In this document: positions 43,654-57,201 of the stretch, in pieces | Numbering within the stretch: the stretch's first letter is position 1 | How the letters are laid out: each line of letters starts with the position of its first letter | Assembly (NCBI GenBank): GCA_963682055.1 | Contig: OY821743.1 | Span: forward strand, 35,264,702 to 35,328,701 | Reading direction: 5' to 3' | Source: Primula veris | Lineage: Eukaryota; Streptophyta; Magnoliopsida; Ericales; Primulaceae | Length of the DNA: 64,000 nucleotides | Notes under the pieces: generated by a model | The model's input: only the letters and a program-made list of their open reading frames with translations | Told to the model about the DNA's origin: nothing | The model's database searches: none | Position numbers and translations under genes: made by a program

Positions 43654-46600
43654 ATGATGAAGAGGGTAATGAATCGATCGATGATCGGAACCCTAACCCA
43701 CTCCGCCACCACCGTCGAACCTTCTCTCTCCTCGCCGTTCTCCGTCGCTGCCTTCCCCAACAAAAACCTAGAACCCCCGAAAAAACCCAAAACGGTACAG
43801 TGGGGCTATGATATTTCCAACTACGCGAGCTTTATCGGTACCGTTACAAGACCGGTAGAGAGATTCGACACGTCTAGAGGTTACGGTGCGACTACCACCC
43901 TATTTGTTGACGTTCCCAATCATCCGGACCACTCTTTCAAGTACCCTTTTTTTACTTACTTTTTCACATTTTTCAAAAAACAAAATTATTTGAGTTAGTA
44001 GCTGTTTTTTGTTTGTTACATTAGAGCATATATATCGGTGCGGGTTTAAGGTTTTGGTTTAAATAAGGGGAGCGACGTGCTACTTCATTTTTTATGTAAA
44101 TACTTAAAAAATAATATAAAAACAAAAACACAAATAGTTTTAATACATTTATGTATCTAATATACGTTTGTGTATCTCTTTGTAAAATAAAAACAATATC
44201 TACATTTTTTTTGTATTTAAGAAACTGATAAAAGGACTGGATTGCAAGTATATTGAAATTACAAGGACTGGATTTAAAATTACACTTCTAACCTCACATT
44301 TTAAGTAATAACTACTCCATCCGTTCCCAATTAATTATCCAATACGAAACTACGTACAGTTTTGACCGGCCAATAACTTTTATAAAAAGTATCGGAATGA
44401 AAATTTTCAAAAGTTAATTATATAGTTCAAACATTAAATTATATAATTTAGTTCTGTAACTTTTCATTTTGACAGTTTTGATACATTTTATAAGCTGATC
44501 AAAATTGCACGTAATTTCGTAAAAGGACGATTAATTGGGAACGGAGAGAGTATTAACTAGTTTTTGTTTGTAAATTTTTTATGTATTAATGTGTTGCTCT
44601 GTGTTCCCGTTTTGTTTGCTTATCTACTACGTTATAGAGAGAAATAATTAATAGGAAGAAAATTTAGGAAGAAAATTTAGCAAGTGTAAACATAAAATGT
44701 ACCCTAATTCTCTTTTTCAGATACATTTAAATTATAGGGTCAAATTGCTATTTTTATGTATTAATGTTTTGTTCCTGCATTTTGCATGCCAAAGTAAGAA
44801 ATTACAAACTTTATGTTTCCCTCTGATTAAGTAAACTCAGGGAAATGAAATTATAGGAAGATATAATTGGTTGAGTTATTGGGTATTAGTATTACGAAGA
44901 CCTATTTTACTCTTTGACTAGGTGCAAGTACAGATTTAACATTTATATTTCAATATAGCAAAAAATAAAAATGTTGCCTATTTGATACGTATTTTCGGAG
45001 AATTGCTAGACGTATAAATTGTAGGGTCAATTACATTTTTATATACCAATTTTGTATATGTTCTGTTTTGGTTTTATATACTAACCTTTAGAAATAAGCC
45101 ATTACTAAATTTATGTTGTTTTTAGTGATGAAGTGAACTTGGTGTTTTAGGGGGGAAAAGGTGGGTATTAGGAAAGACGATTTTTTGTTGTAGAAGTCGT
45201 CTTTCTATTAAATTGTTATGTTTTTTTGGGTTAGATAATTTACTAATATTAGGACCAAAGCGAAAATAAATGGCACTTGCCATGTACATGCACTAACCTT
45301 CTTACCCACAACCGCTGCCTCAGCCAACCCACAATTAATATACTAACTTTTCATTTTCTGGTGAATCGTAACATTGAGAGACATACAGTTAGAAATATGC
45401 ATGTATCGTATTAATCTTACTTTTTGCCTTTTTGGCTATCGTAACCTTGTGTGTTTATTTAGAACCGGGTAATTGATTATCAACTGTAACAATCTGTATG
45501 TATCGTATTAATCTTACTTCTTGGCTACCCATAGTAGATATTGTTTAAATTAGAGGATGTGTATTATCCATTAAATGTCAGATAGAAGAAATTTGCCTCC
45601 AAAGTTACTAGACAAATTGGAACCGCTGGACAATTGGGAACCGGTGATAATATGAAGTATTGAACCAGTGACATGTTTTCCTACATAAGAAATAGTAAGT
45701 CGTGGGGAGGATACAAGTAGTTACATCTTTACAATGATGGTTTAATATTTCGGAACAAAACAAGTTTTATAACGTTAACAGTAGCATACAGTTTTTGGCA
45801 ATGATTGAATAAATATGTTCGAAGTTATTAATTTTCCGAATTAACAATAGTAAGCAAATGTCTCCGAGGGTTCGAGTTGTTTCCTGAAGTTATTAATTTT
45901 CTGCAAGAGGCTGTTTCCTGAAATTGTTAGACGCAATGAGTTTCAGTAAGTTTTCTTGGGAAATAAATTCTTAGGTCTGAAGGGGTTTCGGATATTTAGC
46001 ATCTGTAGTGTTGTACATTTGGCTACGCTCCCCTCTACTGTGTTACCCATTTTTCCCGTGTATACAGGTGGTTAATTCTTATATGTGTATTAGCTTTGCA
46101 CTACTGTTTTTCTTTTACATCATAGATACGGTACGGCTGACTATCTTACAGCTGTGGTTTCGGCACGCTCTTATAGATGCAATTTAAATGTTCCAATGGA
46201 TTATTGGTATTTAAATTAGAATTCACTCGTGGTCTGTGGATCATATTGTCGAAATATATAGTTACTTCACTGATTTCAAATCACCAAGCCAACATCAGAT
46301 TTTTTTGTTCATGTGCACATTGCTACTCATGGACATGAGCAGGACGATAATTTTTTAATTTTTTTTTTGTTATTGAGCAACAGAGAACATTGTCTTGCTA
46401 GTTTATATAAAGTAGCCTTGGCGTAACAGTGAAGTTGCTGTCATGTGACCTGGAGGTCGCGGGGTTCGAGTTGTGGAAGCAGCCTCTTGCAGAAATGCGA
46501 GGGAAGGCTGTCTACATTAGGCCCAAAGTGGCCCGACCCCTCCCCTCACCCTCTGCATAGCAGGAGCTTTAGCACCGGGTTAGTTAGTCTATTTGTCTTG

Positions 46601-48567
46601 TGTTAAGGTATAAGCTGAATGGCTCTTTTGATTTTGCCGGGCCTTGTCTAGAACGAACTCGTATCCTTTTCACTGAATGGTTTGGTCCATTTGGATGTTT
46701 AAGTAGAAAAGAGTTGGTTATATAAAAACAATACTTATTAGTTGATTTATAGTACTTTAAAGAAAACCACAGCCTAGTTTTCATTGTATGGTATAATCCA
46801 TTTGGATGTTTAAGTAGAAGACTTGGTTTATAAAAACGATTCTTTGTAGTCCTTTAAAGAAAATCACAGGCCAGTCATCTATTTAGTATTCTTATTGTTA
46901 GTCCTCGTAGTAAATCTCTTATTTTTTTGGTTCAGTTTTTGTTGTTGTTTTCTCTCTTGTATATTTGTATCATTTCCATTTTTAATGTCAAAATTGCGAT
47001 CTTTTAAAGTTCACGTTCATTAACATTATAACTTGGGAGCTTATCTTTAGATGCTTTTTCTCAACAGGATTTATCTGAAGATGTGGAATGAAATGGCAGA
47101 TATCTCTCTTGAGCATATCAAACTAAAGGACTTTCTTCATGTTACCGGTCGTGTACAATCATATTCAAAAACTGATGCGAATAACGTAGCGCAAACCTTT
47201 TACGAGGTTTGAATTCCCTTTTATTTTTTGTTGGTGTTAATTTTCATCCTCTTCAGTTTTGTATCTCCCTTCTATTATTTCCTTGTTTATTATGAGTGTT
47301 TACTCTCTGCAGGTAGATGTGAAAGAAATCAATTATGTTGCAAAATGTGAACATAGTCCCACCGGTGAGAAGACTAAACAACTGGGCTTGGGAGGTAATT
47401 TGCATTCTCTAGTTGATGAACTGCAATGTTTTGCCCTTCACAACTTTATAATCTAACAAAGCTTTGTCATTGTTTTTTAGCTTCAAACATTTCAATGAGA
47501 AAGAGATTATTTTAATTTAGGCCCATCAAAGTTGCTTGTTTTTTTTTGGCCAAAAAAAATTGCTTTCTTAGAAATGTAAGGATGTCCTTGAGTCGATACA
47601 GCATCTACTGCTTAATATGTGTTTTGAGAACTCAATTTATAGTTATAGTTTTCATCTTCACACGAGTGATTTTGGTAACAGCTGAAAAAACTTCCAATAG
47701 GGTCATGATATATTATACTGTTTCCAAATCGATGCAAATGCTTTTTGAGCCGTTCTAAAAACTAAAAGCAGTTATTTGAACGAAACTTTGATCAACCAGT
47801 TAGGAACTACAATTTTGGGGTACTATTCTCTACTTTATAATCAGACAAGTAGAACTGGCTGCAGAAATCTGGAACAGTAAACTGAAAGTTGTAACCGTTT
47901 CTAACCAAGACACTAAATGAAATAACAAGAAACAAGAGGGGTAAACTTCTCCTAAGATGAAGTTTCCGGAAAATGCAAAATGGACCCCAAAGTTCGACAA
48001 TTTAAAGTAAGGTTTCAGAGCTTCAATTGCTTACATCCTGTGTTTTTCTGTACGTGAACCTAATGGGTTCGTTATAGAAACCACATTACCAGTCCCAACT
48101 TTTCATTCTGATTAGAGTTTAGGCCCCATTTGGTGCAAGGATTTCCAATGGGTAAATGTAAGGAGTAGAAAATATTCAGAAGAAAAAAAAAAACATAAAT
48201 CCGAGAAAATACCACATTTCCCACGTGAAATCTTCACACCAAAAGGAGCCTTATTGTTCATGATTTAATATAATGTTTCTTTCTCCAACCTTTTTGACAT
48301 TCAGGTGAATCTGCATTCGAAAGAAGCGGGGATCGTTTACGGTTATGGCAATTGTTATTTGCCAATCCATCCGAGTGGCTTGATTTCAGAACAAAAAAGG
48401 TGAATCCAAAACAGCCTGATTTTACGCACAAAGATACTGGCGAAGCATTGTGGATCTACTATCGCGATCCTCCATGGGTTAAAACACAACTTCAACTGCT
48501 TGATTCGAAATCCAAAAAACAAGACAACAAAGAAAATTCTACTTCCAGTTTTTCGTCTTTTATTTAA
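43654..48567 (+). CDS. Organellar single-stranded DNA-binding protein (OSB), 256 aa, 4 exons
   Basis: Exons 43654-43940, 47068-47206, 47313-47394 and 48305-48567 join in phase with GT-AG borders (771 nt). The first roughly 45 residues are Met/Arg/Ser/Thr-rich and low in acids, like a mitochondrial or plastid targeting peptide. Residues about 50-165 form an SSB-type OB fold ('GYDISNYASFIGTVTRPVER', 'LKDFLHVTGRVQSYSK'). Exon 4 carries the OSB-specific PDF motif ('LWQLLFANPSEWLDFR', 'NPKQPDFTHKDTGEALW', then 'PPWV'). OSB proteins coat single-stranded organellar DNA and limit illegitimate recombination. There is one PDF copy, whereas some family members have up to three. The gene is intact. Its large intron 1 holds a MITE and a SINE. 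Confidence 0.92.
44315..44550. mobile_element. Stowaway-like MITE (236 bp) in OSB intron 1
   Basis: The termini are CTCCATCCGTTCCCAATTAA and the inverted CTCTCTCCGTTCCCAATTAA, flanked by TA at 44313-44314 and 44551-44552. The whole element folds on itself (ACGAAACTACGTACAGTTTT against ACGAAATTACGTGCAATTTT). It is the best-preserved copy of the family in this window. Confidence 0.88.
46412..46590 (+). mobile_element. SINE (Au-SINE-like) in OSB intron 1
   Basis: A tRNA-like head carries box A (TGGCGTAACAGTGAAG) and box B (GGGGTTCGAGTTG). The body has the widely conserved plant phrases CAGCCTCTTGCAGAAATGCG, GTCTACATTAGGCCC and GCACCGGGTTAGTTAG. These are characteristic of Au-type SINEs, which are copied by LINE enzymes. 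The insertion is in the sense orientation of the host intron. Confidence 0.85.
48119..48252. mobile_element. MITE-like element in OSB intron 3
   Basis: The ends TTAGGCCCCATTTGGTG and CACCAAAAGGAGCCTTA are inverted with few mismatches, 134 bp overall. It is related in style to the copy at 30666-30794. Confidence 0.6.
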
Positions 48568-49626
48568 GACTTGGTGGCTGCATGGATTTGAAGTTGTTAC
48601 TTACAGGAAAGTTTTATTAGATTCTGCAAGCGTACTGCAAAAATCAAGACTAGAAAACTCTGAAATGCTCAGTTATTTCGGAACACAAATATTTTGGCTC
48701 TTGAAAGAATTTGTCACCTGAGTTTAAAATATTTTGGTTCTTGAAAACATTTGTCACATGAATCTTGATTAAGTGAAAAGCTAAAAGTACTTTATTACTG
48801 TATATATACTTGATGTGTAGATGGCAGTTCTGAACTAGTAGTAAACCAGTGTTCACTTAACTGAACATTATAATGCATCTCTGGGTCTTATTCGTACAGT
48901 CAGGGGTATCAGTAGGTCTTCACACATTCTTGTGGGGAATATCTTCGAAATATCCCAATTATTTGGCCCTTTTTTCCTTTTTAAAGAGTTGGTTAAAGTA
49001 TTAAAGATCTCTGATAGGTGCGATTATTTCAGAATTAGAGATCTCTCCGCCACTTTAATACCCCACTCCTATCGTAATCTAGCCTGGCCTCTTTATTCAA
49101 TGAAGTTGGCACTTCGATGATCTGTGGCTTTAAAAATACCCTGGGAAATTATTACACAGTTTCACATAATATGCCAGTATGCCACTATACACCCTTCGAC
49201 ACAAGTTTTGAAAATACAGAGATTATGTGTTTTGTAGTGCTTTTTCTTTAGCAGTGTAAAACTGTCTTAAAAACTTTGACGGCATAGAACTTGATGAATC
49301 TTATTCTTTTGTAATGGCAACATGCAAGAAGAGACTATATAAATGATTTCTCCCCGAAACTTGCAGAGTGGCAAAATTGTGTTGACATTGTCATACATTT
49401 GAATATCTTATACAGGAATCAACTCAAAACTTGTGCAAATTGCACTAATAACCATGGCCAATTTAACGAAAGTTAAAATTGATTTTTCTCAAGCTTCATC
49501 AACCAAAGTGAACTTTACTAAATTGCATACCATCAAAACAATTTCTATAATCTACAACACCAAGTCCACATAACTACCAGAACATGAAATTTATACATGA
49601 CTAATTTACAGGCATGCATTGCTTAC
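48568..49626. other. Convergent intergenic region between OSB and the transporter
   Basis: Both neighbouring genes end here, so it should hold two 3' UTRs. No additional gene is seen. Confidence 0.6.
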
Positions 49627-52600
49627 TTATTGAAACCTAGATGGGATTAACTCATTTATTCTAAGAGGGTAACTATAGAACTCTTCGTTTCTGCTATCGC
49701 CCTTTCTGTGTTGGAACGGGATCCACCATGGGAGCCCTCTCTCATCCCTTTTCTTGGCCTCTAGTGTGTTATCAAGCACTGTTCCAACGATCATCGCCAC
49801 CGCAGGTGCAGAGGAAAATATCGTATTTAATATGTCGTTGAACTACAGAAAGAGAGAATAAGAAGTCATTAGCAAATAAAATACGAAAACAGGGCCAGGG
49901 CATAACTTGATTACTATAAAATGACGAAAGAAAAGGTTACCCATCCGGCATTCGTTCTAACAGGACCACGACCCATTCCGTCGGTATGCATCGCGAAATA
50001 TTGCGGTATTGAAATTCCGAGAAATAGAGAAATACCGAATACGTATATATTTCTAAGGGAATTGGTGTTTGCGAATTGAATGAACGAAATTCCCGTTGCA
50101 GCTGCCAAAAGTAAATGTAACCTCGTATCAGCACACTTTTGACTAAAAAAGATGTCAACCACGTATCAGCTCTTAAAATACTAGTACTAGTATACAACAA
50201 AATATGCTGTAAAAACTCACCAACAATGCCATACAAGACACAATACACGGCAGCAAATATTGGTAAAGGTATGGATGCGAAGAAGGCACCAAACTTACCT
50301 GTAATATAGGACAAGTACAGCATTAGTTTCAAGATCAAATAGTGACTTTTTTTAGACAAGAGATGGTAACTAACCGAATATCGAGAAGAAAAGCATGAAA
50401 GCCGTTGATACTTGCACCACTCTTCTACTCCCTACATGTGTTAGCCCAAGGAGCCCAACATTTTCACTGCAATATTAAATCAGATATGTTAGGTAAAATA
50501 AACGTTTCTTGCCATTTCTACCCTACTTTAATAGTGAAGCAAATTTTACTTCTAAATTTAATAGCTATGTAGATATCACAATCATCTGTAGGCAAACCTT
50601 CATATGTACTATAAAATTACACGTACTACCTTTAGTACCAGATATTTTGTTCATGCACCTGATTAAGATATGTGAGTGCCAATTACAGATCCATTATGGT
50701 CCGAAAAATATCTTATGCAGTATTGTTGAACCAAATGCCCAAGTATAATCATACTAATTGATACTTCTTTATGATAATTAAAGAAAACATTTTTTGGCAG
50801 GATTGTGCACTCATAAAAAGGTCACTAAAAGTCTAAAACAAGCTTCAATTACTTACACAGAAGCAGCGGTACCAACAGCAGATCCAAAAATCCCGTCAAG
50901 CAATTGTCCAACTCCCTAATTTCCAAACCACATAAGTAATACTCTCTCATCATACGAGGAATGGTGAATCATACGGAAGAAATGGTTCAAATGAGAAATA
51001 TTGCTGGGATAGCAAATTAAGAAGACTAGTTGGAACTGGAACATAAATATATATATATATACCCTTTACCTGTAGACCAATGCTTCTGGAGATCACGTGT
51101 GATGGCGGTGCCGTAGCTCCCGATAGCCGCGATGCAGCGTAGAATGTTCCAGTGGACTACAATGCAAATATATAAATAATTCCATAAAAAAATCACTACG
51201 CCGATTTGTGTCACTCATGCTAAAATAAATTGAGAGGTCTTTTCAAGGCAAAATATTTCAATGATCAATAGTTGGACAAAGGACCTAATGCTAAGAATAT
51301 TAAGAAGACATCGGAAATGGAGAGGTTTATTAACAGTCTTGATCAGGAACGGAAAAAGAAATAGTTACATGTATACGAAAAACAAACCTCAGCAGCTGAA
51401 ACAAGTGCGGCTCCCATCATACCAAAGACATGGCTTGCTCTGAATATTGGTGTCCCCCACTGAAATGGGTATGGAACTTTGATCCTAAATCCGAGAGAGA
51501 GAAAAAACTTGTTATATTAAGACATCCAGTTACGAAAATCATCTCATTGCTAGAGTAGTTGACGCCAGATTTGTTTGGTTGAAAAAACAACAATTCTCTA
51601 AATTTATTGATCATACCATGGAGCAGATGACAAGAGGTGAGACCCATCTGTTCGACAACTCTGTTTAGTTGCCTCTTTAACATGGTTGTAAGCACCAGCT
51701 ACTGTAAGAATAGCAGCAAAAGCCCAAACAATCCCCACACAAATAAGCAGTGCAAATCTTTCGAGTATGTTTCGGGTTATTGGGTGGATGGGTTTTAAAT
51801 ACTGTAAACAAAAAGTTAAAATAGTCATTTATTTGGATTTTCCTATACAGATGAAAATGTATGTTTTAACTCTTAACAATAACATCGTCTTATATAGTGT
51901 TCTTATGCAAAAAAAAAACAATTGTTTCCAGCGAGGCTACATTACCTGGCAAACAACTAGTAGTATCAGTGTGGGTAGGCCAATTTCCACACAGTTTCCA
52001 AGCTGTAAAAGAACATATATATGTCTATCAGATGCGATTTTTTTAGAAAAAAAAAACTTAATGCCAGAAATTGAACAATTTTAACAAAAAGTAATTGTAC
52101 CATCGGGAACCCCTTTCCAAATAGACCAAGACCCACCAGAGAGACAAATGGCACGATAACAATCGGACTGAAAAACCTGAAGAAAATTGAAACCCAAAAT
52201 TCTGACTATGAAAAAAATATAACATACATATGTTCAATGTAGCAAGTCATAATCTTAACAACTGCATAATGCTAGACTGAAATGGCAAGCTAAAATGTAT
52301 TCAATGTTGATGCTAAATATCAAGTCATATCACCTGGTAAGATGCCCCCATATCCTACTATATCCGAGCACAATATTGATAAATGATGAAACTATTAAAG
52401 CTCCTTGAATAGCTCTCATAGTGTGAAGGAACCTCTGCAACCATCATATTAATAAAGCTCACAAGTTATGCATCCAAGCATATATATTACTCAGATAGCA
52501 ACCACAAATTTTTTTAGAATGCTCATCATTTGCAAAGGAAAAAACCAAAAAGGTATAATTTAAGGACATTGATATACTAGAAATTTTGAGATTTACAATA

Positions 52601-55307
52601 TAGGGATTGATTTTAGGGCTCTTAGTAAGCTACCAAAGCCTTGGTTTGCTTCGCCTAAGCTATTTTTGAGGCCTACTTATACCATCGGTAGACAAGAATA
52701 TTAAAGTCCTTTTACATTTAAATGAAGAGAATAAAGGTAGATAAAACTGCAGGAGATTGAACCTGGTGCTGCGATGTGAAACCACTATCTTGAAAATCCC
52801 TAACGATTGATGATACAGATATCACATACACAAGCGAAGGACCCATAACTGTTGGAAGTCTAGTCCCTATCCAGGTCTGGAGGAGCGTGTTCAAACCCGA
52901 CATGAAGAGAATTGATTGGATCACTCGTGCTTTATCACCCTATCCATGTCATTACGTTTTCAATTATGATGAAATAATTTAGATTATTGCATCTTGAAGT
53001 AAGACTTTAACAAAAAAATTAGATGGAGAAGAAGGCTCACATTAGACCCACCCATTTGAGGCACAAGAATAGAAGCAACTAGAATCGTACTTCCGAGCAT
53101 CACAATATAGTGCTGAAAACCCAATAAAACCGTTTGTGCTGTACAAAATTGTAACCATTTAAATTAGAAAAGGTAAAAATAAATAAATAAAATGAAGTAT
53201 ACTAAAATAGCATTGAACATTAAAGTCAACTTTTCAGTAGCATGAATGGACATTGCAACTACATTACAATTCAACTGACGAAAAACACAATGAAGTTCAT
53301 ACTATGCATTAATACATGAATGATCGGATATAATAAAGTTTGTGAATTCCTAGCAATGCTGAAACACACCCCATTCATATACTAAAGTAGTTTTAGCCAC
53401 TAATGATGTTCAACTATATTAATATTATAATAGTATAAATATTTAACCATCCAGACATACGTAAATACACATGAAAATTAAGTAGTGAATTTGTATAGAC
53501 TGATTTTTTGTGGCATATATTAGATGGATACTGCAATTACATCATATTTCAATTGGCCAAAATACTTAAACTATACAATGAGGTTCATACTGCATTAAAT
53601 TATGAATAACTAGATATATGTAAGTGTTGCTTGTTCCTACTTTAAAGCAACGCCACATCATACCTTCTCCAACCTTCCATGGTATTTTAATTATACCATT
53701 CAAAATATATGATCGTGAAGGTAAGAGGTGACATCTAATATGATGAGATTTAAAATCGTAAATTATAGGTGTAAAATAAAAAATATATATGGTTGGTTTT
53801 AGCTTATTCCACTTCACCGCTGCCTGAACCCTTGTGTTATCTGGAATATCCATAGAGAGAGGAAAAAGAGCAATTTTTTTGTAATAAAATTATTTGCCAC
53901 CATATCTTCTACTAACAGTCAAGCATAGCAAATTTCCTCAAATGTTCTGAAAAATATAATGTTATATATATATAACTGTCTTTTACGCATGTATGGGTAC
54001 ATAGTGAAGTGGGGCGAATATTTCCCTTGATTCTACAACTTTTGAACTTTTAAGTGAAAAGAGAGGAGAATCTGAGCAAAGGCTTCAACTTAGTTTTTAT
54101 CCTCAGCTAAACTAAAGTAAAGAATATCCCATGAAAAGGTACTTTATAGCTCATAATCAAGACATCAAAAAAGTCTTTTACTTGTATCAAAAACATGCAG
54201 ACAGGTACTACTGCATAATCTACACATCCTTGGATAAACAAACTTTCTAAATAATGTTTGGTTGCATCATTTAAGCAAATAACAGCTTATTTGAGGGTAA
54301 CAAAAGCATCTTGGTTCTTACAGCTTATAAAAACTTGAAGTTTTTTAAGGCCAAATGCATCTTATAAGCAAAAAACTAACAACTTGAGCTTAAAAGCTGT
54401 AATGCCTGAAGGTTAAATTCAATCGCTTGTTCCACTGCAGCTTTTAAGCAAAAAAGTTGCCATTTCTGCCAGCTTAGACTTTCCAGCTTATTTAGAAAAG
54501 AACAAAAAAAATATTTGCTTAAAAGACGCCAATCAAATAAAGAAAGTGAAAAGGCAAAAAGGGATTAGCTTAAAAACAGAAGGAAGCAAACAAAATATCC
54601 CACAAAATACTTCTTTTCTTCTTTATTATTATCAATTATTTTTATTATTTACATATGAAACAAAAGTACAAATCTTACGAAAACTCCACTTATCTAATTT
54701 ATAGTAGAACCTTATCACTTATCGGTTATTGTTCGAAAGCCCAGAATTTTTAATCAACTCTTGGAAATTAACATAATCAATAATTAATAGATTCACTGAA
54801 AAGTGAAAAACAAGAATACTTTTCTTAATTACACAATCATTAAAAAGAAATCACTATAAAAACCCATATCAAATCACTAATTAGAATCAAGTACGAAACA
54901 GAGCACAAAGGCACCAATTCCAAATCTTAGGAAAACCCCAATTAGTAACTAGTAATAAATTCACTGAAAACCCAGAAATTTAGCTTACTATTAGAAGTAT
55001 CATATAAGTAATTAATAAATTCACAGAAAATTCATAAATTACCCACTTAGCTACTATTACTCATAGAAGTCACTGTAATCAATAATTACAATCAGAATCA
55101 ATTCACTAAAAACCCAGAAAAACTCTCAATTAACTCACAGAATTACAAATAGTTTCACTGAAAACCCATATCCGATCACTAATCAAAACTAAGTACAGAA
55201 ATAGAGCACTAAGAACACTAATTTTAAATTTAGAAAAACCTCACTTGCTAATCAATCATTTCACTGAATACCCACATACACATATACAAATACACATAGA
55301 TACACAT

Positions 55308-55344
<37 letters not shown>

Positions 55345-56673
55345 AAGAGAGAGAATCCCGTATAAAACTACAAACTCAACCAAGTAGAAATAGAGCACAA
55401 AAGCACAAATTTTATAATTTATATTAAAAAAAAAAAAACTTATCTGACTTATACAAATTCACCGAAAACCCAAATACATACTATATACATATACACACAT
55501 AAATATCCTTGTTTTATAAAACCCGCTTCAGTAAAAAAGCTCAATTCAAAACTCGATAAAAGCTCGATTCACAAGCTTAAAAACTCATTTTTTTCACTGT
55601 TTTCAAAAGCACGCTTCGTAGTGAAAAAACTCGATTCAAAGCTTAAAAAAAACTTAAAAAGTTCGCTATTCCGCTTTTTAGGCCTCTAAAAGCTTACACT
55701 TTTTACCCTTTCAGCATATATCTTGCAAAAACGCTTTAGCTAACATTTAGCTTTTTTTAAATACTTGTAAATAACTAAATATAAAGCAGAGAAGCACAAA
55801 TTTAAATCTTATGAAAAAGTGCCCGTAAATAACTAAATATAGAGCAGAGATGCACAAATATAAAACTTATATTAAACTACTTATCAGTAACTAAATTCAC
55901 CGAAAAGGCGAAAACCCAAATACATGTATACATATACACACACATATATAATTGTTTTAATAGCTCGCTTCGTAGTAAAAAAAAAAAAAAACTCAATTCA
56001 AAACTCGATAAAAGTCGGTAAAAGCTCGATTCACATGCTTAAAAAAAAGCTTAAAACTCCTTTTTTTTTCTTTCTGGTTTTAGCTTTTGCAAAAACGATT
56101 TAGCTAACATTTCGCCTTTTCAAATACTTATACATACACATATATCATACTATATATATAAGTCAACCCAATATTTTGGCCATTTTTTCCAAAAATGCCT
56201 CCACTCTTTTTTACTAATTAATCGTTTACATTTATTCAATTCAAAACATAAAAAAAAAACACACAAAAATCATTATCTTTTCAAAACAATTATAATCATA
56301 TAACAAACAAAATCGTTTTCCGTGTATTTCGTATAACAAAAACATTATATTACTCACTGTTTCTAATTTAATATATTCATTCCATCAATATACTTTTTAA
56401 ACTTTTATTTACATATACCACGCGCTGCACACGCAAAGAAGAGCGGGAAACGATTACGAGTATAGTTAGAGAGAGGGACTGACGCCAAGAAGGGTTAGAG
56501 TGGATGCAGTAATGGAGCTGAGTTAGCTGTTCAGTCGGTGGATAAACCGGCCCTCTCATCGAACCCAACGGGTGCGGTATCGATACCGGTGCCGCCATCT
56601 GAGGAGGAGGACCTACCGGAGCATGCTGGTGCTGCTGGTGGTGGTGGTGGTGGTGGTTTCCGGTCTCTACCAT
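49627..56673 (-). CDS. Nucleobase-ascorbate transporter (NAT1/NAT2-like), 557 aa, 14 exons
   Basis: Exons (minus): 56484-56673, 53041-53138, 52763-52939, 52334-52434, 52101-52176, 51946-52002, 51617-51801, 51388-51484, 51070-51156, 50857-50915, 50375-50466, 50221-50298, 49941-50101, 49627-49842; phases agree (1,674 nt). The N-terminus has a six-His run and Pro-rich segment, then 'TQLHYCIHSNPSW'. About 12-14 hydrophobic segments follow, with conserved Gln72-His73 in 'LLGFQHYIVMLG', 'GTRLPTVMG', 'CVEIGLPTLILLV' and 'CRTDGSHLLSSAPW'. The NAT signature at 377-386 reads ENVGLLGLTH. Family members import purines, uracil or related bases across the plasma membrane. Closest in wording are Arabidopsis NAT1/NAT2. 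No lesions are seen. The last signature residue is His where Arg, Lys or Gly is usual. Confidence 0.93.
55262..55345. repeat. (CA/TA)n microsatellite in transporter intron 1
   Basis: Mixed CACATA/ACATACAT repeats end in an uninterrupted TA run. They lie within the 3.3-kb first intron. Confidence 0.85.
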
Positions 56674-56742
56674 CTCTCTCTCTCTCTCTCTCCTACTTCT
56701 CTACTCTCTGGAAATATATATATATATATATATATATATGTT
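56674..56742. repeat. (CT)n and (AT)n microsatellites in the transporter 5' leader/promoter
   Basis: A CT run (56675-56690) followed by an AT run of over 20 bases lies immediately upstream of the start codon. GA/CT repeats are common in plant 5' leaders. Confidence 0.8.
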
Positions 56743-57085
56743 ACCGACAATATAAATAAATATAGTTATATATATATTTAGAAAGAAAGAATTTAGAAAG
56801 AGATAGAAAAAGAGAGTGATAGACTTTTAAGGTAAGAAAAAGGGTGGAAAGTTTAATGAATTATTTAAGAGTTTTACTTTGGAAACTATTAGCTTCATGT
56901 AGTTTACGGAGTACTTGTCACGCCAAACTCATAATTTTAAAAAATAATTTTATTTATAAATGTTTTTAATAATAATTTATATATACGATATTCTGATAAC
57001 ATTTTAAATAAATATGTTTTGTTTAATGAGTCTATGTAATGCTTGGTATATAAGTTGAAACCGATTTACTAATAAATTAACATTA

Positions 57086-57201
57086 CACTATAAAAAAACA
57101 CCCAAATCATGACGGGATTAGTGACGGAATTTTTTGTTACGAACTTATTAACGACGGTTTTATGATAGTTTAGTTAATTTGCGACAGATTTTTTTGTAGT
57201 G
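57086..57201. mobile_element. CACTA-type MITE (116 bp)
   Basis: It begins CACTATAAAAAAACA and ends TTTTTTTGTAGTG, flanked by a 3-bp TTA duplication (57083-57085 and 57202-57204). It contains the typical GTGACGGA / GCGACAGA words. Confidence 0.8.

Noticed and set aside
46430..46480. tRNA gene because of box A and box B
   Set aside because: No cloverleaf can be drawn and the downstream body is that of a SINE.
55245..55427. 60-codon frame with His/Ile/Tyr repeats
   Set aside because: It is a translation of the CA/TA microsatellite in a transporter intron.
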